Assembly (NCBI GenBank): GCA_001931905.2
Contig: MSJI02000549.1
Location: 55,943-119,942, forward strand
Direction of reading: 5' to 3'
Source of the DNA: Cladosporium sp. IMV 00045
Taxonomy: Eukaryota; Ascomycota; Dothideomycetes; Cladosporiales; Cladosporiaceae
DNA length: 64,000 nucleotides
Positions 31,073 through 40,171 of this stretch are shown piece by piece. Under the pieces are notes generated by a model. The model was not told the DNA's origin. It did not search any database and was given only the letters and a program-made list of their open reading frames with translations. Position 1 is the first letter of the stretch. Each line of letters opens with the position of its first letter. Position numbers and translations under genes: made by a program.

Positions 31073-32241
31073 GTGAAAGTGAATAGACAGACTCTTGTTG
31101 CCTCCTCGAAGGACGTGCAAGAATTATGTGAAAAGAAGAGTCCGCCATCATTTCCTCTCCCCTCGCGACTCTCAGACTAGGAAATCCATTTTCCCAGAAT
31201 GCCCTTCAAATCGTCGTCTTTTCGGCATTCGACTTTGGGCCCCGCCAACGCGAATCGGATCTTGGGATCTTCCACTAGATCCGCTTTTCGATCGCAGAGG
31301 GTAAATCGCTGACAAAGGACGAAAGGCCGAAACTTTGAATGGGTGGTTAAATTAGGCTGGATTTGTTGACTTGCTCTTTTTCTGAGAGCGCGGTCGGGAG
31401 TTGGATTTGTGCCGAGGCTGCGAGGATGTGCGAGGTGTAGTCAGCACATCTTTTATTACCTATGTCATGATAGGATTGATGTTGTGCAAATCGCGTATTA
31501 GAATACATGTACCTACCTAGATCTTCGAATAGAAATACGAATTTAAGAAATTCAAGAACAGCAAATATATAGGAAACGAGAGAGATATCGCAGTCGGGTA
31601 TAACAGATTACTTCATATCAGAGTTTCTATGTATCTACATTACTTCGGGGGATAAAAACGAACTAAAAATCCTTCATATTTCCCCAAAAGAAAAACAAGA
31701 TAACAGAACCAAGGGAGAGCAAAAAGAAAAAAAGAAGAATCCACACAGAAACAAAAACATCAAAGGTATAGTAAAAGCCGTCCTAATCTCTTCTTCATGG
31801 TTGGGGGGTATCCGATCTTCGAGAAAGCAACAAGGAAAAAAAAAAGAGTGCTTCGCAAAAAAACAAAACAAATAAAGCACGCGTACATGCGCGCCGGTAT
31901 GGCCTTCGACGGCTTCCAAGGCAATAATGCATGCATGCAACTCCAATGCGAGGAATGGCGATGTGGGTTGATGCTGTTGGGTTTCATCCGCTGCGGTGGG
32001 TTTCCAAAATGTGGTGGTCGTTGTGATTGCGGCGTTCGTTGTATGACGCCACCTGTGCGTGAAGGTGAGCGAGCTCTCAAGACAGGCAGAGCCTTGTTCG
32101 CAGCTCGGGGGAAGACTCCAGGGTTTGTTGGGGCATAGATGACGACCTTTTGGTGAGTCGTGGGCCAGCAGAGCTTTCCTTCGTAGACGCGCGCGCTCTG
32201 CGCTATGCGTATCGTACTTCAAAAGTCGAACCAGACCGTCC
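31073..32241. other. Intergenic region between hemerythrin and SH3 genes, copy A
   Basis: 1,169 bp (1,094 in block B). It holds the hemerythrin upstream region and the SH3 gene's 3' side. AT-rich from 31,440 to 31,880. The ORFs seen here are broken by indels in block B, so I regard them as non-coding. Confidence 0.5.
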
Positions 32242-34188
32242 TCACTCATTCAAATACCCACTCGTCCCCTCCGTCGAGTCTCCCTCAATAGTCTTCCGCC
32301 AATGCTGCGGCAAGCAAACACACACAAGCGGGAAAGCCTTGACTTCGCCGTGAGCTCCCGACTCCTGATCAGTCATGCCTGAATCGCGCTGCATGTTGGG
32401 CTTCCAGTCCTCCGCCTTGCCGCGCACGCGCACACCCGTCGCCCATCCGTCGTCCCAGATGCCCACGACTTTGACCAGATCGCCGCGCTCTAGGTGGAAT
32501 TCGTCGGCGGCGCGCGGCTCGTAGGCCCAGAGGGCTGCGGCTATGGAGGTGGGGTGAATTTCGTCGGAGCTGTAGTAATCTTTGAAGAAGGAGAGTTGCT
32601 CGCTCTGGCCGGCGGACTCGGGAGAGGTCCAGTCGGGGGAGGATGAGTCGAAGCCTGAGACAGCGGCAGCAGTTGGTGTTTTGGCATCGGTGGCTGTTGT
32701 TGCGCCGGGGGTGAGCTGGGAGGTGCTTGACAGTGAGCCGTTGCGGGCGCCTGTTTGTGGTGGTACCATGCGACGTCGTGCGCCTGGGGAGTCGTCTTCC
32801 GAGGAGTTGTTGCCGCCAGCGGCACCGGAAGCCAGAATGGGAGATTGCTCGTCTGGTGTCGGGCTGTTCGAATGCTCGATAGCGGTCATTCTTGCGACAC
32901 GGCCTCCGCCCAGAACTGACAGGCCGGATCGGTCCTTTTCCACGACTTCATCTGTGTATGCAGGAGCAGGAGGAGTCTGCTTCATTGTGGCTGGCTGGTT
33001 GAAGATGCTGGTCGCCGGACTGCTTGACCTTCTTTTGCGGAGCAGAACGCAGCCAAAGATGATAAGTGCGAGCAGTGCCAGTGCACCCAAGACTGCTCCG
33101 ACGACAATGCCTGCAATCTGCCCGCCCGTCAATCCGCGATTAGATGATGCTGCTTCAGCTGCAGTTGTAGGTGATGAGTCGCTCGTCGGGTTGACTTCGC
33201 CACTGGTGGTTAATGTCGTGACAATTGGTGACAAAGACGATGATGCTATCACCGGCAATGACACGTCTTCGCATCGCTCCTCGGTGTTCGAAAATACACA
33301 ACATGAGTCCGTTGCGTTTGGCGAAGTTGATGAGCAATACAAGCACAGCGATCCCAGATTCGAGTTGAAGCCGCAGTCGTCTGGCTCATTTTCCACAGCA
33401 GGGATACACGCTCCACTCAAAGAGTCTGCCGGGAGTGCGCAGTTCGTGAAATCTGCGCGAATCTGTGTGAGAGCGTCCGAATCTGCGTTTCCACAGATGT
33501 CGCTCGCCGTGATTTCCTGTTCGCTCAATGCATATTCAGCGCACGAGTCAGCGCAGAGAGGGCGAGCGGCATCACTGTCAAGACCGCAAGGCTCGGCGGA
33601 GTTTTGCACAATAGCATTACAGATTACGCTGGTAGTGTATCGCGCGTATAGTGCCGTGGTATTATTGGTATTTGCGCCGTCGCAACCCAGAAGTTGTTGG
33701 TATCTGTAACTCTGTAAGCATAATGATGACGCCTTGTCAATACTGCTCGCCTCTTACTTTGTTTGGGCATAGTCGCCATTGATGTAGTTGGCAATCTCAG
33801 TGTCGAACGACTCAACATCCGTAACATCGGACAGAAAAGGAAAGAGTCCAGTCAAAGAGGCATCCGTGGAAATGGAAGAAGCATTGAACGCTTGACAGGC
33901 CGTAGAATCAGCGAGCGAAATGCAGGTGTCTTGCGACATGGCCGTGGGAAGACCACTCGCAAGCAGCACGCACGCAGCAGTCCTTTTCAATTGAGCCGTT
34001 CGTCGCTGCGGAAGGTTCGTCCGCTGCAGTCTGCGGCGTTTGTGCCCTCGAGCGCCGTCCTGTAGAAGAGGCCACATCAGGCCGTCGAAGTGTGTGCCGA
34101 CCAGAGGCGCGCCAGCAGTGGACCCTCTTGACTCTCCTTCAATTGCATTGTTTTGCCCTGTCGTGCGCACAGGGACGCCGACATCCAT
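32242..34188 (-). CDS. Single-pass membrane protein with Cys-rich ectodomain and cytosolic SH3 domain, copy A
   Basis: Two exons (33758-34188, 32242-33703; 54-nt intron) give 630 residues. A short hydrophobic signal (TAACVLLASGLPTAMSQ) follows a basic N-terminus. The ectodomain has many cysteines and potential N-glycosylation sites (NNTT, NATDS). One transmembrane helix (GIVVGAVLGALALLALIIFG) is followed by a stop-transfer LLRKRR. The cytosolic part is disordered and ends in an SH3 domain at about residues 530-610: AALWAYEPRAADEFHLERGD, then LVKVVGIWDDGWATG. The layout (secreted Cys-rich part, one TM, SH3) resembles Fus1- or sensor-like fungal surface proteins; the ligand and partner are unknown. 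The true start could be a later Met (for example MWPLLQDG). The acceptor was set by KYQQLLGC, shared by both copies. Confidence 0.8.
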
Positions 34189-35780
34189 CCTCCCACTCCT
34201 TGGCCCGGGGTTCGTGAGATTATGCGTTTGATCGTTCGTATATCCGAGGCTGTGTTATAGGTCCCTTGCGTTTCGTCCTGAACCTCGCGCTTTTTCTGGA
34301 GAAGGCCAGTCGAAACACTCCAATGGCCGCACAAGTCCGAGGAGCGAGAGTGAAGAAGTGAGGGGCTGTTTGGTGCGGTTATCACGAGGTCCTCATGTTC
34401 CCAGGCCGCAATGATGTCGTCGCGCGGTCGCAGCAGGGTGAATGAGCGATGTTGTGCGCCGTTGCGTCGCAGGCGGTAAACAGCACGAAGCGGACAGGGC
34501 AAGCGCAAAAGAGTGGTACGCTTTCTTCACGGCTCGGCAAGCAGCAACGGTTTTTGGAGAGAGCGAGTGAGGCGTGTGAGAGACAATGGTCGGAGAAGAA
34601 GGGGTCTGCGACAACGAGTGTCTGATCGGTGTTGTATGGCCTGGTGGACAGGCTGGAGACGTGCGTAACTGCAGCACCACTTACAGTACACCACACAACG
34701 ACACTTTCGGCTGGGCAAGCTTGTAGCGACGGAGAATGCTAGGAGGCACACCACCTTAGACTCACTCCTCCCCCTTCTGCCTCTCACTCTCTCTCCCTTG
34801 CGCTCATCAATCCACGAGCTCGAGACCCGCCGGCGCTCTCAACTCTCAGCCCAGCGACGACTGGCTACGCTCGAGACTCCTCCGGCCGCTCGAGCCCTCC
34901 AAAACCAAAGCCTCGACGCTTTTGGCTGCCGGCCCCGTCATGATTGGCCACGGGAAATTGCTATGGGGTTTATCGATGGACGGTGCGAAGTCGCTTGATC
35001 TCATCGCTTCTTGCTGGACTCTCATTGATATTCACATGTGAATCGAAAGTACTGCGGTACATTCAATATATGTTATCCCAGTCTACGAGATACCGGCAAT
35101 CATCAAGATAACCTCCCTAAGATACTCTCTCACATCCCCCATCGCGTGCAAACATGGAGATTCCTGTTCCAGCTTGAAACCCTACTACTCCTCGGCCTAT
35201 TCCCCCCAATGATCCCTGCGAAACTCTATCGCCAAAAATGCCTTCGTATGCAGCATGCCAGCCAGGCTACTGCGACGGCGAGCGGGCCTCGCGGGCCTTG
35301 CCAAATTGCATGACCTTACTATCGAGGAGCCGAACCTCGCCTGGGGAACTGAGGAGTTGTGAGTCGATAGTTTGACCTCGCTTGTTGTTCTGCAGGCCGG
35401 TGATCCTATAGGCCAGCTCATGAGGCTGTATTGTTGCCTTGAAAGCATCTCGTGTGTGCTAATGTGTTTGTGAGTTTGTGAGAATAGAAGACTTCCGAAT
35501 GCCTGGACGCACGTGGCATCGGCAATAGGAAAGCTAATGCGAAGCCACTTTTGAATCTGGCTACTGTCTATTTTGTCTATAAATCATGTATGTACACCTC
35601 GTACACATCTTACAAGAAGAGTAGTATCTGTACACCCTTCTGTCGAATCCCCACAAGTTCAATTGGTATCCCTCACTGTCAAACGCCTTCTTCCCAATCC
35701 CCCAAGAAATATCAAAAAACGCCGTCGCTATGGTTGAAGTCAAAATGGTCGATCATAACGGAAGTCCCTCCAACCGTTCC
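34189..35780. other. Long intergenic region with conserved non-coding tracts, copy A
   Basis: 1,592 bp between the SH3 gene start and the PPR gene stop. Two stretches are unusually well conserved in block B: 34,797-35,013 (partner 58,591-58,809) and 35,137-35,300. In the first, small indels between copies break any reading frame, which argues for a regulatory or leader role. In the second a frame of about 57 codons stays open in both copies but its ends differ. Confidence 0.5.
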
Positions 35781-37706
35781 TCAGCCGCGCGCATACATCG
35801 GCCTTTCGGCGACTTCGTACTCCTCCAGCTCATTGTTTGCCGGCAGTGTACCGTGCAATTGCTCCTTGAGAAGCTCCTGCCGCTGATCTTGTCCGGGTGG
35901 CCGATGTCCTGCAGCCGAATGTGATGCTCGTAGCTCGCGCAACACGCTGCTTTCCGGGTAGAGCTTAGCAGCGCCATGTTCGTTTGCGTTCAGATCTGAC
36001 TTCTCGATCGTCTGAGACACGTCATTCACCGATGCAGCCTGCTCAGCCGTATCGTTCGCTGGCGTTTCCGCAAGAGGGAGTCGCATCTGGTCCTTCACCA
36101 TCCTTGCGATTGTCCAGGCACCCTTGCGATGTGCTCTTGTGGCTTGATCCCAAACCTCGTCGTACATTTCTCTCTCCCCTTTGTTCAGGCATAGTCGCAG
36201 CATGGCAGCATACACCCGCATGGGGATCTTCTCATGCCCATGCTCACGGTCTAAGAGATTACTCTTACTCCTGGCCTCCAATTGCCGTATTTGCTCCCAC
36301 ACGCTCAAACCAGCCTCCCAGTCTCTTCTATCAGCGCAATCTTGCAACAGAGGCGCCATACCGCTCATGCAGAGACCCCAGCCCTCTTCGCCCATCTTTT
36401 GGCATATTCCAAGAGCCGTGTCGAAACCAGCGAATTTGGTGACGCCGGCGATGAGTGCTGCGAAAACTTTGGGCGTAGGGTACGGGAGTTGAATGATCTT
36501 CGTCGGGTCGCCTTCTTTGAGCACTAATCGGCCATTGCAGGCATCGGTGATGCGGATGTCCGGGCGTGCTAGCGAAAGGCCTAGGTGTTTGCCGCGCATC
36601 GTTTCCACAAAATGTACGAAAGAAGGCGCATCGTTAGTCACCGTGTAGTGGTTCAGAATGGCCGCGATGGATGTCTCGTTCGGTCGGAGGTTGCATTGCT
36701 TGAGCGAGCGAATGACGTGGGTTACAACATCCGTTTGGTTTGCGGCGGAGAGTCCAAGAAGAAGCGTATTATATGTGTCCAGGTTTGGAGGCAAATGCGA
36801 TACGGAAAGGTTGTAACAGATCCTGGCCAAAAGCGTCGGCGTAGTAATCCTCTGTCGCTTGTGGTCTTTCAAGAGACTCTGCAAAGAGACGTTGAGCTCC
36901 TTCGGCGTGCGAAAACCTTCTCCGTAGTCTACCACTTGACCGAAGATGTTCATCAGATCGCGTGGTGAGGTAGGTTCGTATCCCTCAAGTGTAGGCGGCG
37001 CCTCTCTCACCCGGCCCAAATCGTTCTTGAGTAATTGTTTGTGTTTATGCAAAGTCTCGAGAGAACGTGAGAGATGAGCACCGTATTCCTCTGGAACCGC
37101 GAGCGCTGCCTCTTCGCTCAGCCCAGACTTGATGAGAAAGATCAGGATCCGCAACTGCAGCAAGTCGACGGACAGGCTGATCGTCTCGACCTTCTTAGGC
37201 GACCATGACCGCACTTGACCCTTTTCTCTTCTCTCCCCATCGGCATATATCGACTCCGGCGCCAGATTGTGCGGTTGCAGCTGTGGTCCTGTGTTCACCG
37301 GCCAGCGCGGTCTTTTGAAAGTCGGCTCGACTTCTCCAAAGGCCTCTTCCAACACATCAGGCCGATATAGCACAATGCCCTCCTCTTCCAAGATTTCTTT
37401 CACCGCCTGGCCCTCCCCTGTCAATCCCACCTTCTCTTCCCTCCCGAGCTCCTCCTTCATCTCCGCAATCGCTCGATCCCATTTCTCCCTCCTCCGCATT
37501 TTCATGCCCGCGTCGAGTGTCGCCGCTGCAGCGAAGATACCGGAGTACCATAGTGTCGAGCTCGTAAGGTATTTAGGCGCGCGTCTCGTCGCTCCAGCGC
37601 CGGCTCGTCGTGCTGTGAGGCCGCCGGCGAAAGTGAGGCATTGTGGACATTTGCAGGCATTGCCCGCTGCGCTGGTTTGCGCAATGCGGGACCACAGAGT
37701 TTGCAT
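35781..37706 (-). CDS. Mitochondrial PPR-like protein, copy A
   Basis: Single-exon 641-residue protein. The N-terminus MQTLWSRIAQTSAAGNACKC followed by RRAGAGATRRAPKYL is basic and Ser/Ala-rich, as in mitochondrial presequences. Next comes a possible membrane-associated helix (LWYSGIFAAAATLDAG). Pentatricopeptide-type helical pairs are visible at NLDTYNTLLLGLSAANQTDV, NLRPNETSIAAILNHY and FAALIAGVTKFAGFDTALGI, and weaker ones further on. The role is probably in organellar RNA handling or translation, inferred from the fold only. The C-terminal 80 residues are low-complexity. The block B copy has identical length. I do not assign a yeast orthologue. Confidence 0.75.
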   Translation of the reverse strand: MQTLWSRIAQTSAAGNACKCPQCLTFAGGLTARRAGAGATRRAPKYLTSSTLWYSGIFAAAATLDAGMKMRRREKWDRAIAEMKEELGREEKVGLTGEGQAVKEILEEEGIVLYRPDVLEEAFGEVEPTFKRPRWPVNTGPQLQPHNLAPESIYADGERREKGQVRSWSPKKVETISLSVDLLQLRILIFLIKSGLSEEAALAVPEEYGAHLSRSLETLHKHKQLLKNDLGRVREAPPTLEGYEPTSPRDLMNIFGQVVDYGEGFRTPKELNVSLQSLLKDHKRQRITTPTLLARICYNLSVSHLPPNLDTYNTLLLGLSAANQTDVVTHVIRSLKQCNLRPNETSIAAILNHYTVTNDAPSFVHFVETMRGKHLGLSLARPDIRITDACNGRLVLKEGDPTKIIQLPYPTPKVFAALIAGVTKFAGFDTALGICQKMGEEGWGLCMSGMAPLLQDCADRRDWEAGLSVWEQIRQLEARSKSNLLDREHGHEKIPMRVYAAMLRLCLNKGEREMYDEVWDQATRAHRKGAWTIARMVKDQMRLPLAETPANDTAEQAASVNDVSQTIEKSDLNANEHGAAKLYPESSVLRELRASHSAAGHRPPGQDQRQELLKEQLHGTLPANNELEEYEVAERPMYARG

Positions 37707-38932
37707 TATCTCCGCATGATCGGGTGTAGATTTTTGTGTGGCGGCGAGAATACCTCCTTCGCAATTAGTTGTCGTGCCCTCTTTCCGATCTTGAATGCGT
37801 GGATAATGCGGGATTGGAGATGCCCGCGCGCGAGATCTTGGGAATCGCTGCCAAGGCGCGGAAGGAGGGATCGGCGAAGATCGACTTCACTTCCGATTTC
37901 ACTGCGGATGGGTGTTCCTCTCTATGGCACCACATTCTTTTCTCATGCAATTGATGTATTGATGTATCACAATCAAACTATCAACCAGTGTTTGCCAACG
38001 AAAATATAATCATCTGCTCGTTCGAGTAGGCATTCTCGCGTTACCACGCCTACATCACTGCCAATACCTACATATGCTGAGATGTCGAGAACAAGTCGGC
38101 ATTTCATCCACAGAGAAAGCCAGCAACGCATGAAACGATCGATAGTCACCACTGTTGTCGAAATTTGCGGCATGCCTTGGTCTATGAGACCCTCTACGAG
38201 AAGTCTGAGTACATCATCTTATGATGCAAGTTCGATTCCTCCCCTTAATACCGTCGCCCTGTCAGCATTGTTCGGTGAGTATACATGCGTATTACTCATA
38301 AGCGGTACTAAAGTTCACTCTCGTATTGAACTTAAATATCTGTTTGCTAACGCTTAGTGAATTTTGCCAATATGACCGACCATAACAACCATTCAATTTA
38401 CATTGAAACCCTTGTTACAACAGTCACGGCAGTCATTACGCTCAGTCACTATGAGAATGGCCTAGAACACTTTCACAACCATAGTGACGACATTCAGACT
38501 CTGCACAATCTTTTGGAACCAATCCGGTCGATCATATCTATTGCTGATCGGCAAGCGAGCAATCATTCCCATCACGCGAAGGAGTCATTTATCGATATGA
38601 CCTGTCCAAAACGTTGGCTAATCGATAGTAAATATGTAGGTATGACAGACATCGATGTCAGTACGCTCATTCTAAAGGCTACATATATCACTGCAGTCAA
38701 CACGAAGCGTCGATGAAGTAATTTTCTACCCTCACTCAAGATTCACTATATAGAACTTCTTGTTTGCCTTCCAGTATTCACTCTTTCCTTCTTCAACAAT
38801 CCAATTTATATAAACCGATATGAATTCTGAAAATGGAACTTCACAACTCAACGAAATCGAACTCGCGTTGATACCGTCAATACGCCTGACGAGCCAAATT
38901 TTCGACCATCGAAGGAGTATCAACAGTCTGAA
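37707..38932. other. Divergent intergenic region, copy A
   Basis: 1,226 bp (1,237 in block B) between the PPR gene start and the fast-evolving gene. It includes a 60-codon upstream ORF (38,820-39,002) overlapping the next gene in another frame. A 119-codon ORF at 38,357-38,716 is interrupted by stops in block B and is not called as a gene. Confidence 0.45.
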
Positions 38933-39697
38933 ATGTCTTCTGGGCGGTATGGTCTTTGGCGTGACGAAGTTCCTGAGGGTGAAACAGCTGGCTGGACCAT
39001 AGATGGGTTTTACGCATCAAGGGGCACTGACGGCGCGGTCGCACGACCCGCCAACTACGTGCCTTTTCAGTCCATGTTCGAACCCGACGGTCGCCACGCC
39101 TGCCACCCTTCAGATTTGCCGTACCCTCGCAACGCCGGAATGGAACGTCGCTTAGGCCTTGCTACACCCAACCGCTCCGACAGGGAGCAGCAATGGCAAG
39201 TAATTCGACCAAGAATTCTTGGGCGTGGCGAAACGATCGAATTGGGTGTCAGAGACGTACGTTCAAGCGGCCGAGATGCTGGCGATTCTGACAGAGAGCG
39301 GCTGCTTCGCCAGCGCGTCAATGACGATGCTGGATACCGAAGGGCGACGGAAGATAGAAGGACCAGTCGCGAGGAGGACCGGAGGTATCAGGATGACCGC
39401 TACGGTGGCTTCATGCAAGGTGGATCCCGAACCGCAGGTCGTGGAGACTACGACCAGATCATGAGCAGCCGCGGTGAAGATTACAGAAGTATCATGCCTG
39501 CAGGATCTCGAAGTGGTGGCGACTTCATGCAAGGTGGACTTCGGAGTACGGCCGGGGCAAATCCAACCATGTACGCAGATGACTATGGGTGCGGGAGTGG
39601 TCGTGGAGGCCGCCGTGGAGACCTCTACGAAGAATATTTTGGCGAAGAAGACGACACTGAGGAAGACATATGGTCAAGATCGCGCGGCCCCTACTAG
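38933..39697 (+). CDS. Unknown fast-evolving Arg/Gly/Asp-rich protein, copy A
   Basis: 254 residues, no recognised domain. The N-terminal third has conserved blocks (NYVPFQSMFEPDGRHA, HPSDLPYPRNA). The C-terminal half is a low-complexity series of Arg, Gly, Asp and Tyr with internal repeats: GGFMQGGSR and GDFMQGGLR, DYDQIMSSRGEDYRSIM. It ends in an acidic stretch and SRGPY. Such composition suggests a disordered, possibly RNA-binding or condensate-forming protein, but this is only inference. The partner in block B has 258 residues and differs far more than neighbouring genes do, including small indels near the C-terminus; the shared C-terminal frame supports that it is coding. An upstream ORF overlaps its start codon. 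Confidence 0.65.
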   Translation: MSSGRYGLWRDEVPEGETAGWTIDGFYASRGTDGAVARPANYVPFQSMFEPDGRHACHPSDLPYPRNAGMERRLGLATPNRSDREQQWQVIRPRILGRGETIELGVRDVRSSGRDAGDSDRERLLRQRVNDDAGYRRATEDRRTSREEDRRYQDDRYGGFMQGGSRTAGRGDYDQIMSSRGEDYRSIMPAGSRSGGDFMQGGLRSTAGANPTMYADDYGCGSGRGGRRGDLYEEYFGEEDDTEEDIWSRSRGPY

Positions 39698-40171
39698 AGG
39701 CTTACTGAACTGGGAGGGTTGAAGCTTCGCGATGCCTTGCAGCATCATTGATCACCTTGATTAGGAATGGCGTTTAACTGGGTTGACTTGTTATCAATGA
39801 GATATTTGATACTCTTATCTGAGGGAGGCTACCATTTTGATTGTATTAGCGACTTTGTTTCGCATATGTTTCGCATCCTTAAGTGACGACTTTCGCGTAC
39901 AAGTCTGTATTTACTGGTGTTCTAGTAGGTGACAAACATTCACAGCATTCACTTTCCTAAAACGGAAATAAGTGAGCAGACCTCGATATGCACACCGTGA
40001 CGTGATATTCGCAGGGAAACTTTCGCGGGGTCGTACAGCCCCCGCGAAATGATATGAGTCTAGTTTCTGGGTATGAGTAAAAGTTGACTGACACACACAT
40101 TCCGCTCTTTGACACCGCGCTCCGCAAAATCACGGAAGACTTGCCATTGAGACTTCTGAGACTACATCAAC
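39698..40171. promoter_or_regulatory. ProRS upstream region, copy A
   Basis: 474 bp (467 in block B), highly similar in both blocks. It contains the perfect inverted repeat listed separately, about 120 bp before the ProRS start. Confidence 0.5.
40021..40049. promoter_or_regulatory. Inverted repeat upstream of ProRS, copy A
   Basis: TTTCGCGGG and CCCGCGAAA form nine-base perfect arms around an 11-base centre, 123 bp before the ATG. The same element is at 63,815-63,843 in block B. It could be a protein-binding palindrome or a 5' leader hairpin; the sequence does not decide. Confidence 0.6.

Noticed and set aside
31674..32249. 191-codon ORF at the 3' side of the SH3 gene
   Set aside because: Low-complexity, overlaps the SH3 stop, and broken by indels in block B.
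38357..38716. 119-codon ORF upstream of the fast-evolving gene
   Set aside because: The corresponding block B sequence (about 62,161-62,400) contains in-frame stops and mostly non-synonymous changes, so it is not conserved as a protein.
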